Positions 1-10,626 of a stretch of DNA of 64,000 nt are shown piece by piece (within the stretch, counting starts at the first letter, position 1; each line of letters starts with the position of its first letter). Position numbers and translations under genes: made by a program. This DNA is from Hofstenia miamia (taxonomy: Eukaryota; Xenacoelomorpha; Acoela): contig SCFE01000049.1 in assembly GCA_004352715.1 (NCBI GenBank), positions 843,531-907,530 on the forward strand. Reading direction: 5' to 3'. The notes beneath the pieces are model-generated. The model searched no databases and was not told the origin of the DNA. It worked only from the letters and a program-made list of their open reading frames with translations.

Positions 1-442
1 AAACACTGTTTCATATGTGTTTTTTCCATTCTTTCTACATGTAGCAAACAATTATTGTAAGCTCAAATTTTTAAGAAAATAGAGAAATAACATTTTCTAT
101 ATAATTCATTGTATAAATTGCATGCTTTTGGGAATTAATAGTATACATTCAAGTGTTAATGAATTTTGAAAAACATTATTTTCCTTTATACAGCTAATAA
201 ATAAATAATGGTTTTAAGAAAAAGTAGTAAAAAAAAGCTGAGGAGGGCGAGTAGCATCACCCAAAAGGAATAAGCTGCAAACAAGAGATTAACGTCAAGT
301 GATCAGAAATATGATTGTAAAAATTTAGTTAATTATCTTATTCATTTTGTAAATGCAACTAAGTTAAAATATTGTACATTCTAAGAAAAATACCGGAGCT
401 GATTAAGTATTTTTTGACAAATTGTAACAAGTGAAATTATGC

Positions 443-981
443 TTACGTAAGAACAGCCATATTGGCAGAAGATTCATACTTAACAGTTGGACCATTGTAT
501 TTTCCTAGGTTAATAAAAGTCTGATTTAATTCGTTAGAAATTTCATAGGTATCTGTGATGATTTTCCCAGTTTCATTTTTGATAGAATTAATACAATTTG
601 ATTTAGATTTCTTACTATTACTGATATCATGAATAAGTTTCCACTTTGACTTTTGATTTGGCAAACGAACGTATTCATTTCTAATGTATTCATTGAACGC
701 ATTGCAATTTGCAATATTGGATAAATTCTAGCTTATTTATATGCAACAAAATTTGTATGAGTTTTGGAAGTTCTAAATATTCTATATGCGATATTTTTTT
801 CACGAATCAATGTTTTGCAAAATTCATTTATCCATGGTTTACTATGTGTAGATGTGTGCGAAATGCTTGTATGATTTGCTTTAATCATCATTTTCTTTTC
901 TGGACAAAATTTATTTACATAAAATTCAAAAATTTCTAAAAAATGTATCAACATTGTGTTTGCATTTGGGGCAGTATACAC
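443..981 (-). mobile_element. Decayed LINE ORF2 linker fragments (non-LTR retrotransposon)
   Basis: Three overlapping minus-strand reading frames (981-733, 714-526, 664-443) each resemble the segment between endonuclease and reverse transcriptase of animal LINE ORF2 proteins. The first has a KPWINEFCKTLI block followed by lysine- and tyrosine-rich sequence. The last has a SKWKLIHDISN start and ends in ITDTYEISNELNQTFINLG, the usual lead-in to the RT domain. The frames are out of register, so the copy is dead. Its 5' side runs into the assembly gap at 993. No catalytic residues lie in this part, so the call rests on the linker pattern alone. Bases 1-442 upstream are AT-rich with no gene I can support. 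Confidence 0.6.
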
Positions 982-992
982 AGGAAGCCAGT

Positions 993-1992
993 NNNNNNNN
1001 NNNNNNNNNNNNNNNNNNNNNNNNNNNNNNNNNNNNNNNNNNNNNNNNNNNNNNNNNNNNNNNNNNNNNNNNNNNNNNNNNNNNNNNNNNNNNNNNNNNN
1101 NNNNNNNNNNNNNNNNNNNNNNNNNNNNNNNNNNNNNNNNNNNNNNNNNNNNNNNNNNNNNNNNNNNNNNNNNNNNNNNNNNNNNNNNNNNNNNNNNNNN
1201 NNNNNNNNNNNNNNNNNNNNNNNNNNNNNNNNNNNNNNNNNNNNNNNNNNNNNNNNNNNNNNNNNNNNNNNNNNNNNNNNNNNNNNNNNNNNNNNNNNNN
1301 NNNNNNNNNNNNNNNNNNNNNNNNNNNNNNNNNNNNNNNNNNNNNNNNNNNNNNNNNNNNNNNNNNNNNNNNNNNNNNNNNNNNNNNNNNNNNNNNNNNN
1401 NNNNNNNNNNNNNNNNNNNNNNNNNNNNNNNNNNNNNNNNNNNNNNNNNNNNNNNNNNNNNNNNNNNNNNNNNNNNNNNNNNNNNNNNNNNNNNNNNNNN
1501 NNNNNNNNNNNNNNNNNNNNNNNNNNNNNNNNNNNNNNNNNNNNNNNNNNNNNNNNNNNNNNNNNNNNNNNNNNNNNNNNNNNNNNNNNNNNNNNNNNNN
1601 NNNNNNNNNNNNNNNNNNNNNNNNNNNNNNNNNNNNNNNNNNNNNNNNNNNNNNNNNNNNNNNNNNNNNNNNNNNNNNNNNNNNNNNNNNNNNNNNNNNN
1701 NNNNNNNNNNNNNNNNNNNNNNNNNNNNNNNNNNNNNNNNNNNNNNNNNNNNNNNNNNNNNNNNNNNNNNNNNNNNNNNNNNNNNNNNNNNNNNNNNNNN
1801 NNNNNNNNNNNNNNNNNNNNNNNNNNNNNNNNNNNNNNNNNNNNNNNNNNNNNNNNNNNNNNNNNNNNNNNNNNNNNNNNNNNNNNNNNNNNNNNNNNNN
1901 NNNNNNNNNNNNNNNNNNNNNNNNNNNNNNNNNNNNNNNNNNNNNNNNNNNNNNNNNNNNNNNNNNNNNNNNNNNNNNNNNNNNNNNNNNNN
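993..1992. other. Assembly gap of exactly 1000 N
   Basis: The round length suggests a gap of unknown size. It is followed directly by an (AT)n tract at 1995-2016. Long reading frames through the Ns are artefacts. Confidence 0.99.
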
Positions 1993-2016
1993 GTATATAT
2001 ATATATATATATATAT

Positions 2017-2195
2017 GTATATTCCCGCAAATCAAGCCCGAGAAGAACATGCCGATATGGGCAGAAATCTTTTTCACAAGTCTGGCTCAGCGTAGCCCGA
2101 ATCCTGTACAGCGCATTTAATTCATTAATAATTCGGCCCATTGTATGCGGAATTTTAGGATCCTTATCAAAACATTTCTTTACATTTTCAATTTG
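2017..2195 (-). CDS. Unidentified exon-like reading frame beside the gap
   Basis: On the minus strand an AG at 2197-2196 (context TTTGCATAG) precedes an open frame of about 58 residues. It includes KCFDKDPKIPHTMGRIINEL and CPYRHVLLGLDLREY and then runs into an (AT)n tract and the assembly gap. The residue mix (charged, balanced, with Cys and Pro) looks more like a real exon than like the surrounding AT-rich shadow frames. No GT donor is seen before the microsatellite, so the 3' end is either lost in the gap or the exon is broken. I do not recognise the family. Most of the frame lies upstream of any obvious start codon, consistent with an internal exon. Confidence 0.35.
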
Positions 2196-2197
2196 CT

Positions 2198-2865
2198 ATG
2201 CAAAAGTTGGGTATATTAGGAAATTAATGTTATTAGTTTATCCATTAGTTAGTAAAACTGTTTCTAGACGAATTCGCTTTTATTCGCAAAACAAGTGTTT
2301 TTCCAGATGGACACTTGGCTGCAGTATGTCTTGCTTACTTCAGTGGGAACTTTGCTCATCTGATAAATTTCATTGAGGCATTTTAAAGCCAATAAAATCA
2401 ACATATACACCCTACAAAACAAATTTTGGGAATTCTGAAATCAAACTCAAGATTACTTGCGTCGTCCCAACCAAGGGTTGAAGGAAATGCTAGAGAGCTT
2501 ACCACTTACATTGATTTGAATTTGGCAATGGAAAATTTTAAGAATTTTTTTATTATAACCAATAACAACAATTTCAGAAGAAATTGCAATTTTTAAACAT
2601 TATTTTTTTCCAATATTTAAAATTAACTTTTGCCCAATTTTAAGTACTCAAATAGACATTAATTTCAAGGTCCGCGAATAATCATGAATAAATTATCTTG
2701 AAATTTCATTCTGCACATATATCTTATAATTTTTGTAAACAGAAAATTGCAAAAAAGCCTTCCACAATTAATTTTATATATTTATGAGATCTAGAAAGCA
2801 TAATAATGAATAATATTTTACTTGCAAGCATTACCTCATATATTATCTATGAATAAAAGTAAATC
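2198..2865. other. AT-rich non-coding stretch
   Basis: No open frame with protein-like composition, no tRNA fold and no terminal repeats were seen here. Confidence 0.5.
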
Positions 2866-3018
2866 AGGTGTCACTAGTGGTCCACTGGTGGCTATGAGTG
2901 GCTGCAATTGCTACTACAGCCACTACATCCCCACTAGTGGTTCACTAGTGGGGACTGGTGGGCGCCATACCACTCATTCCCCACCAGGAGACCACAGGTG
3001 GTGGCTACATGGGACCAT
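2866..3018. repeat. GC-rich island of ACTAGTGG / CCACTGGTGG units
   Basis: In an AT-rich setting this block of about 150 bp carries repeated CACTAGTGG, CCACTGGTGG and related words on both strands. The words can pair into imperfect hairpins because CCACTAGTGG is its own reverse complement. A 68-residue open frame across it looks like a by-product of the repeat. It is probably a small transposon-derived or satellite-like repeat. The family is not recognised. Confidence 0.5.
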
Positions 3019-3447
3019 ATTCTTATAAATAATTACGAATTAAGACATAAGATTATTTCAATTATTTAACATGGCCAATAGATGGTAACAGTAATAGAAA
3101 ATATTTTTGCAATTTTATTGAAAATTTTGAATTTAATTTTACCACAGTGTTTCAAGCTAACTCTACTAATTTATGGGTTATTACCAAGGGCTTCTAAATA
3201 TATAGAAGTCCTTGGATATTACTGACATTCTCGATATTGAAATTTACAAAAAATTGAAATAAACGTTTTGGTAACATATTCGGTGCCATTTTAACTTTCA
3301 AAAACTTAAATATATTTTAAAAATTTATCTTAAAGCGAACAGCCAATCGGATTTTTAGAAACAATCATTTTCAACAAATATTTAAACAAAACATAACGAG
3401 AGAAATTTATTGTACTGCTTAATCATCCGATATCCACTTCCCACTGA

Positions 3448-3703
3448 ATGAATGCGACTGATGCGCTAAGACAAGAAGTCCAACCAACTCCAAACGTCTT
3501 GTGGCTTTCAGTGTTGGTTAATTCAGGTATAATCCTTGGAATTGCGCTCAATGATTATTGTTGCATATTTCACAACTGATAACATTAGAAAAATTCTTAC
3601 AAACAAAATTATTGCAAGTCTTGCTTTTGTTGATTCAATTACTTGCCTAAGGAACTTCTACGATATCAATTTCTGCACCAGTTTACCTTCATCAGCACCA
3701 TAA
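3448..3703 (+). pseudogene. Truncated, frameshifted copy of the class A GPCR at 51611-52534
   Basis: The first 35 codons read in frame from an ATG (MNATDALRQEV start) and match the N-terminus and first half of TM1 of the intact receptor at 51611. A 5-bp deletion near 3553 then shifts the frame. The downstream frame again matches through TM2 (ILTNKIIASLAFVDSITC) and ECL1 to a TAA at 3701-3703, where the intact gene continues. TM3 to TM7 are absent. The copy breaks off at a perfect AT palindrome (3702-3735). Homology extends upstream to about 3120, so this is a DNA-level duplicate and not a processed transcript. Confidence 0.85.
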
Positions 3704-3735
3704 TTTAAGTATATATATATATATATACTTAAATT
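3702..3735. repeat. Perfect 34-bp palindrome with (AT)n core
   Basis: AATTTAAGT, an (AT)n core and ACTTAAATT form a perfect inverted repeat that could extrude as a hairpin. It begins exactly where similarity to the intact GPCR ends, so it marks the duplication breakpoint or a later deletion. Confidence 0.7.
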
Positions 3736-5410
3736 CGGTTGTTGCATTGATTGAATTTTGATCCCAATCAACAGAAGTCTAATAAATTTCACTCACCTTT
3801 CTTACTAAAAATATTTGGGATAAAGTTAACATTTTGTATTTTATTTTTTCTGAAGAAATTTCTCAAGTGCTGAACAAAATATTCAGGAAAATCAAAATTT
3901 CAATAATTAGACAGTTACATATATTTGCTTATTAAGACTTTGGTAATTATGGATAGAAAACTTAATTTATATTCAGGATTTTTTCAAAAAAGTGCAAGAA
4001 GAGCTTGTTAGTAATGATTGATGGCATATAGCATCGAGGTAATTAAGTAATCATCAAGCGAATGCTGTAATCAATCATTTATTTGTAGCCAACGTGCGTT
4101 ACAATTAAATTTTTTTGCATCCCAGAAAAGCATAACAGCCAATAAATGTTTAGAAATAAAATTAAATAAATAATTGTATTTTTATGAGACTGCTTCATCC
4201 TTTGCTGTAATTTTTACTAATTATCACAAAAGTTTGTAAAGATACTGTTTCTTAGTGTTAGGTGCCAACTGGCATTCTATAGAATACAATTAGCGTACAT
4301 GTACAAGCTTACATGTCAAAACCTAGCTACAGCTGAGAAAACAAAACATGTAATTCATTCAAAAACTCGATTCACGCTTGGGTTAGCACAGTTTTGAGTA
4401 TGACAACTTACCATCACTTTTTTGAATTTAATACTTGAAAATGAATGAGAGAATCACCATAATCAATTCAAAATTCATCAATATATTATCCCCCAATATC
4501 AATTTGAAGTTTTTTCAAATGTTTTTAAATTTTAATATTTTAGATTACATTATGGCTAAAAATGAAATCCCAACAAGATTTTGAAATTATTTGATTCCAA
4601 TAGCATTGAAATATATTATAAATTATTGCATTAGTAAAGAACTTTTCAAAATTTATAGCCCTTTTTTTAAATTTTAAATTCAAAATGTCTGCCATTCAAA
4701 TTTTAGATAAAAAGTGCGCATTGTGACTTAGTGTATATTTTGCAAATGCTCAAAAAATGTTAAGTTCTTAGAATAAAATTTCAAACTCAAATATTTATCT
4801 AAGATACGATATAATTTGAGTGTATGATTGGAGCATATACTTTTACTCATTGTATGAATATAATTATATAAATAGTTTTCGTATAAGTTCTTCACTTTGG
4901 GATCAACAATATATATATATATATATATATGGGTGAATAAAACGCGAATCGCAGCAAATATTTCCTTTAAAGAAAAGCAGTATTACAATGTGTATTGCAC
5001 ATGCAAACCAATTGTAAAATAATTCTTATGCCATATATTAACATATCACTCATAATCGATTGTAGTACGCATTGCGTGACAGGAACACATTAAAGTGAAT
5101 TTAAGTAGGTTAGGGATTGAAATCTGTACAAGATGCACATATTCTAAGAAACATAAAACCAATACAAAGATAATTGTGGCATATTAATTAAAATTGTAAC
5201 ATTCAAATTAATTTAAGACGTTATGGGGAATTGCAGAAATTGAATGTGGATTAAAACAGATACATATTGCATTCTATATAGAGACTTACTTTTTGTCAGT
5301 ATTTCAATTTTATTCCACTGAATGTCTTATTAAAACTGGTGTTGAATCAATGCTGAGCTTGCAATAAATCGCCTAATTATAAAATATTATATCGCAATTT
5401 TTTGCTATAT
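3736..5410. other. AT-rich non-coding stretch with (AT)n microsatellite
   Basis: No gene is supported here. An (AT)n tract lies at about 4908-4930. All frames are short and low-complexity. Confidence 0.5.
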
Positions 5411-5417
5411 GTAAATA

Positions 5418-5835
5418 GTAGGGTTGTCGTGGTGCAGCATTTTTTCTGTCCCATGTCATCGCATCCCATTCCACTTCCCAAGACAACCCTATTAGGTACT
5501 GATATTAAATTTATAGCACATTATCTTAATTTTTAAAGATGGGAAACATATACATGTGAAATTTTCAAAATATAGTTTTGGCTGATAGGGCCATTTAATG
5601 CAAAGGTGGTGAAATATTTTGAAATAAAGATGTTGAAAACGACGTAAAAGCAGGTGTTTAAAACACCGTTTCAAGCGTTTTTAAAATATTACATGATTTT
5701 TCCAGGCAACCCTGTGTAAACATACATTGAAAAATGACATTGTGGCAAACTTTTTCCCCACTACTGGTGCCATAGGACGAGTGGCACAGCTTTCCTTGTG
5801 TCACCTATCCCACGTCCCAAGACAACCCTGGGAAA
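5418..5835. repeat. Small elements ending in CCCAAGACAACCCT
   Basis: A unit of about 75 bp at 5418-5492 starts TAGGGTTGTC and ends AAGACAACCCTA, i.e. with inverted ends. A second block ending near 5835 shares the CCCAAGACAACCCT end and a CCCA(C/T)GTC lead-in, and a related CCAGGCAACCCTG lies near 5703. The ends resemble those of short non-autonomous DNA elements (hAT-like AGGGTTG termini are common). I found no convincing target duplication. Confidence 0.4.
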
Positions 5836-6363
5836 TAGTGGTTTCTTCTGCTCATTTAACATGTCTTAAACTTATTGAATGGGGAGGTTTTAATACATTT
5901 GAAAATAAGTTTGATAATTGACATTGGGCATGAGCGAGGGTGATCCTCGGTGTATACATACCTTGATTTGATCTTATCACCTATTTTCCGATTTACAGCA
6001 ATGTCAATGTATAATGCTCGTAGAATCATTTGTATCAATATCAACCGAAAGGAAACCTCATATATTCATAAGAAAAGTGACAGTTTGCCTTTAAATAATA
6101 TAAATATCTGGCTCAATTAAATGGCTAAATATTAATAAATAATATAATTTTTTGCACACACGACTCTACACACTGCATGTTTTCCCCTAGCAGGGCCTCA
6201 TATCTTTGAAGTTGGTAAAATACATGTAGCTTGTATAAAATTGAAACAAGAAGTAGATTTCTATTTTGAATACAGACAAATAAGCAGGGAAAATATTTTA
6301 TCAATATTGGAAAAATATTCATCCAAAATAGAGTCAGTAATTGAGAATAAACCTTAGAAATTT

Positions 6364-6520
6364 TCATTTCTTCCGCAAGTCTTTTATCCTTTGGAATATA
6401 TTCTTCCATTTAAATAGAAACAAGTAAATGAAGGGGTTCGCGATGCTGATAGCAAGGAAAGCCGATTCTGAAACTCTAATCAAATATCTTTCAAAATCAT
6501 TGAGATAGTGGAATTCAGCT
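6364..6520 (-). CDS. LDLa-GPCR gene, exon D: TM7 and C-terminal tail
   Basis: This is the last exon (51 residues plus stop) of the receptor encoded by exons at 15017, 12614 and 10626. A strong acceptor (TTATATTCTTTAG) ends at 6521. The exon starts with one base of a codon, which fits the two bases left at the exon C donor. It encodes a hydrophobic helix with ANPFIY, the NPxxY signature of class A GPCR helix VII, followed by a basic helix-8-like tail (FKWKNIFQRIKDLRKK) and TGA. The frame is also open upstream of the acceptor to about 6636 and hydrophobic there (it could be read as a TM6). An alternative is therefore a larger exon from a different, partly lost receptor. Confidence 0.65.
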
Positions 6521-6749
6521 CTAAAGAATATAATAAGGTTTGATTTAGAATAGAATACAATCGTATACTTGATAAAAAGTATCATAATAGACAGGAAAAT
6601 TAAAACTACTTTAAAAAATAAAAAAAAATTTTTCATTTCTGATTTGATAAAAAAGCAAAATGGAAAAAACTGATGTTTTCTTGGTTTTGTCTCATGTTTT
6701 TAATAACAATAATGAGCAGATCTAGGCAAAACTTTAAGAGTAATTGAAG

Positions 6750-6977
6750 TTAGTAAATGATTTTGTGAAAAGGTTTTCTCAAACAGAAGTAATGATTGTC
6801 TATTTCTGTGTTTTTTAACATTTTCTTAGAATTTAAGATCTCAAATGGTGAAATAATTTTTTCTACCCATCGTTGTACTCTCTGTAGTTTCAAATCAGGT
6901 TTTTTCCGAAGATATGTAAAATTTGGCGACGCAAAATCCATGACACCCTGCACAGTAGCATGGTATACTATTTCCAA
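6750..6977 (-). mobile_element. LINE reverse transcriptase C-terminal scrap
   Basis: A 75-residue frame contains TVQGVMDFASPNFTYLRKK, then LKLQRVQRWVEKII. This is the pattern of the thumb region in animal LINE RTs (VRP-LEYASPVWSPY followed by LE-VQRRATK-I). Both ends are abrupt. It lies within intron 3 of the LDLa-GPCR gene, in the same orientation. Confidence 0.6.
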
Positions 6978-7029
6978 TTTAGTTTAGGCAATTATTGGCC
7001 TAAGCAATTTCATACCATATCCCCTAACG

Positions 7030-7245
7030 TATCGTTCAAATTTTTTTTGGCCCCGGTACAGTTTGGTCTCACAGTACCAAGCCCTCATAAAATTAAAAAC
7101 AGAAAACAAGAAAACCATTGTCCCGATACCGCGAATAATTTTTAAACTAGTACCGGTCCCGTACCGTCTCAGTACTAACCGGCAGTTTCCGGGAACGGGA
7201 TCGGGATCGTATCAGTACTACAAACCTCTAAAAATATAGCTCGAG
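7030..7245. repeat. GTACCGG/CGGGA-rich dispersed repeat, probably non-autonomous hAT-like
   Basis: This is a locally GC-rich stretch with repeated words such as CCCGGTACAG, ACCGGTCCCGTACCG and GGGAACGGGATCGGGATCG, ending TACTACAAACCTCTA. The style (short GC-rich direct repeats near the ends inside AT-rich DNA) resembles other hAT-like elements in this window. I could not define both ends or a target duplication. Confidence 0.35.
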
Positions 7246-7700
7246 CTCAGTTTTCACCATCTTTTAATCGAGACATCCGATTTCGCACAATCATTTTTTG
7301 AAAGCTTCCGATATTTGACTCGCAATTTCTTGAACATTGGGCTTTATGGTGAGGAAGAAACCAAAAATATGCCTTTAAAATATAGTGACACACAAAAGTA
7401 TTGGATAAATTGTAGCTGCTTAATGCAAGACATTGGTTGCTTCAATTCAAAAAGGATAAATATGTTAGATATTAGTTGACAATACATTTAGAGCATTCAC
7501 GTGCTTTGCCTTCAGTGAGGGAACTTTTCGCGGAATTCTAGACTGCTTATTGTATCTTTGCTGACTTCTTCGCCCGTATCTCTTAAATCATTTTGAATTT
7601 CTCAATGTGTGACATAAGGATTCTTTGAAATCTGCGAGTAATCCACACCTTGATGTGAACAATTACTAATTGATTATAATTAGTTACGTTTACAAGTTTG

Positions 7701-7756
7701 TCATAAGGTAAACCGACGAGTACTGGATTATGGTAAACCGACAAGTACTGGATCGG
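7701..7756. repeat. Tandem duplicate of a 27-bp unit
   Basis: Two near-identical copies of a GGTAAACCGAC(A/G)AGTACTGGAT unit lie side by side. The second is followed by a CGGGACGG stretch. Confidence 0.6.
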
Positions 7757-8164
7757 GACGGTCAGAGGTGATTGGAACAGGACAAGATATAGTCGCTAAT
7801 GGAAGATACTGCTTCCATCTCTGATACCTCATCCGTGACAGAACATGAATTTTTAGGAGGTTATTAGACTGTAGACATTAGATGAACTTACCGGCACTCA
7901 AGTACATACGCTGATGTGTTCAGAGGAGTTGATGATGTGTTTGGCTCTACTACAAACAGTCTGGAATTTAGTATTCAATCTCTCCTGTAACTTGACAAGC
8001 ACAGAGCAGGCACATTTCATAATGGATATGACAGCGGACCTCATTACCAGTTAAATAAATCTCGAGTAAACTACGTTCCGCAATGTTCGGACTATATATA
8101 AACGTTGAGATCAGCGGCTTACGCTCGATTTTCTGACCAAAGGGCAGTTCAGTCTTGATCAAGC

Positions 8165-8335
8165 GAAAATTTCAAAAATATTGAAAAAATAGACCCTAAA
8201 AATGCAATTCACTATTTAGTTTTTAACATTTTTGTTAATTTCTGACGAAAATTTGTAGATTTTTATTAATCAAAAACAACTTTGAAAACCTGAAAGGAGG
8301 ACATTTCACCATGTCCTCTCTTGCGTACGTCTTTG
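8165..8335 (+). mobile_element. Fragment of a hAT-like element related to 56005-56205
   Basis: The two regions align over their length. Shared blocks include the run around ATATTGAAAAAA, AAAATGCA(A/C)TTCAC, TTTTAACATTTTTGTTA-like sequence and CCATCATGTCC/CCATGTCCTC. Here the right end reads CTTGCGTACGTCTTTG, which is roughly the inverted counterpart of the left end CAGAGGCGTACGCAGG at 56005. The left end is missing here. Confidence 0.55.
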
Positions 8336-8739
8336 GTTTAGATGCATTCCTGCATATATTTGTAGGGGGTCTTGAAACGAATCTGGACCGCTTAAAATTT
8401 TTTTTGTCATTTTTAGATTCAGTTTTTGATGCTGATTGAAATACATAAATAATTTTATAGCGGAAAGCATTATTTAAAAAGCTAATTATTAAGATTGCTT
8501 TGATATATCACTATAGCATTAGTATGTTACTAAATTATATTGTTGATGACAAATAGTAGCAATAATTTAATGACATACAATTACATATCATTGATGATTT
8601 CTAATAAAATCCTACAAACTCTAATGAAATACGTAAATAGTAGTTTTCAAAAATGTTAACAGGGTAGGTCTGAAAAGGACTGATTAAAAATAGAATATAT
8701 AAAATGGATAGAAAACCCAGAGGAGGAAAACAGAAACCC

Positions 8740-9035
8740 AAAAAAAGGAAAAATTGGACATGGTACAAACAAGAAAGCATAAAAATTATCTTTGAACCAC
8801 TCTCGCCACATAAACTCGTGCAGAAGTAATAGAAGTTTGTTGTCATTGGTTCCTTCATGCCACTCTTCGCTGAACGACCCAATTCAGGATCATAAAGAAC
8901 TTGGGAGCACACCTCCCTCAAGTACTCATACCAATCGACAATGGTGTGAACAGAAAGCTCAAGACATGTAACTGCAAGCCTTCAAACCATTCCCACTGCA
9001 GCCAGTATGCTAGCTGCACAGCTTTATACAAGGAA
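8740..9035 (-). pseudogene. Merlin / ISXO2-like transposase remnant, catalytic core deleted
   Basis: Read on the minus strand, one frame gives HTIVDWYEYLREVCSQVLYD, the well-known block just before the first catalytic Asp in ISXO2-like (Merlin) transposases. Shortly after, another frame gives LLHEFMWREWFKDNFYAFL, which matches their C-terminal block (EFMWR...F..FL). The DDE region between them is missing, frames are shifted and a stop interrupts the N-terminal part. This is an internally deleted, dead copy inside intron 3 of the LDLa-GPCR gene. The assignment rests on two motifs in the right order and spacing for a deletion. Confidence 0.6.
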
Positions 9036-9523
9036 AAGCGTATTGACTAAAAAAAGAACATGTATGGATTTCTTTCTTATTTCTGCAGCGTCAACACCTC
9101 AAAATGTAATGACCTTGTCTGGGGCGTTCTGATTTTTAAAATCTTTACTAGTTCGTGAATTATGAGGACTTAAGACATTTTTAACGAAATAATGAAACTT
9201 CGAAGTTGCTTAAAGCTACTAATGTTTAATTCTTTACACGTGCTCACATATAACCATTTTTTCTAAAATCTAGCCACTGTTTATAGCTTCATAACAAAAC
9301 TAGTAATTGCTAATACAACTATTACAATACCTGATTCAACTAAATAATCTAAAAATTTGCAACATATAAAATCAAATGGAAACTGCAGTTAAATTAATGA
9401 AAAAATGGGCAACACATAAATTTCCCACAAATTTTCAAATTTAACTATATTATTTAAATACGTTATACTGTATAGGCAATCTTGATTTAGTAGAAAAAAC
9501 ATTATCAAACTAAAAAATTTTAC

Positions 9524-10626
9524 TTGAATGTATCTTTTTTTGTCGCCTCTCCAAGTGTACTCCAAAAGTGTGAATTTGAATTGTAAGCCTGCAGACAAGT
9601 TGCGCAGCCTTGTCTGTCCCCAATCTCATATATCCAAGCAACACGAACACTATGTAAAATTCCAATCACTTTGGCATATATTAAGGGAATGCTTAGAAAA
9701 AAATATATTAGACTTCCAATCAAACAAACGCGTGTAAATCGTCTCTTTGCAGCGCTCACAAACGTACTTGTCGATTTCGAACTGTAGATTATACCGTAAA
9801 ATATTAATTGCATGGAAACAGGCATAACAATTGTAAAGATAATTTCAATTATATAGTTTAGAAACCTGTTTCCTGCTATGAAATACAGTGGCGGAAGATC
9901 ATTGCGTTGTCCGTCCGCGCTAGTCATGTAGATAGGCAAAATTCCGAATACACAATGTATTGAGGTATCGAAGACTACCCAGATGGAGCTATGGTTCATG
10001 AAGTCCCACTTACCTTCTAGCGTGTACCAAACACCTACTGCTGTCGTGATAACTAGTAAGGCAATAGTAATAGCTAAGCGATTTATTTTAGTTAAAATAA
10101 AATTCGTTTTTAAAGGAAAGCATGAAATTACCAAGCGCTCAATGGCTATCGTGACCAGTAACATGGGAGATAGAAATTGATTGAAGGCTCTAATAAAGTT
10201 TATGATTCTACAAATATAAAAGTATTTTGGAGGATTACGCTCGGCTGTGTGTGTCGTGTATGTCAATTCTCCGAAGATCAATTTCGGAGAAATTATTTCA
10301 CAAGATAGTATAGTTAAGCGGACCAGAAGATTAATTACATCAATAATTGTACCAACAAAAATGAATAGAAAATTGAAGTTGTGATTTTTAAATACTTCAT
10401 GTATCAGGAAAAATAGTAATAAACCATTTGCTGGTAATCCAAATAGCATTCCAAGAATGCAAACTGTAGCATTTGTTAAATTCATTGCGAAAAATGAGGC
10501 TTTTGTCATCGACTGATATTGATATCTTTTTGCCTCAAAAATGTCTCTCCAATTGGGAAGTTTGCAAACAGTTTTGGTTGCTTTACGATCAATATAATTC
10601 ATGTAGTACTCCAAGGATATTGGATC
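9524..10626 (-). CDS. LDLa-GPCR gene, exon C: TM1 to TM6 of a class A receptor
   Basis: The main exon (367 codons plus 2 bases) has an acceptor AATTTTAG at 10627 and a donor AA|GTAAAA at 9523. It encodes a cytoplasmic-membrane rhodopsin-family receptor. TM1 has the GN pair (GLPANGLLLFFL). The TM3-start Cys is in YICRIINF and pairs with an ECL2 Cys in SIHCVFG. The DRY position reads ERL at the end of TM3, TM5 has a central Pro (IVMPVSMQLIF) and TM6 has FFLSIPLIY. There is no NPxxY in this exon. After TM6 about 44 polar residues follow, and an in-frame TAA is created by the donor itself. The first ATG is at 10602, but the frame is open to the acceptor, so I read it as an internal exon. If unspliced it would make a six-helix product. 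Ligand unknown. Confidence 0.8.

Larger units (their letters stand above)
6521..9523 (-). other. Intron 3 of the LDLa-GPCR gene, loaded with TE debris
   Basis: The donor is GTAAAA at 9523 and the acceptor TTCTTTAG at 6521. The intron holds a LINE scrap (6750-6977), a GTACCGG-rich repeat (about 7030-7245), a hAT-like fragment (8165-8335) and a Merlin-like transposase remnant (about 8740-9035). Otherwise it is AT-rich and non-coding. Confidence 0.55.

Noticed and set aside
926-2376. Long open frames across 926-2376 in several phases
   Set aside because: They consist almost entirely of N and (AT)n repeats.
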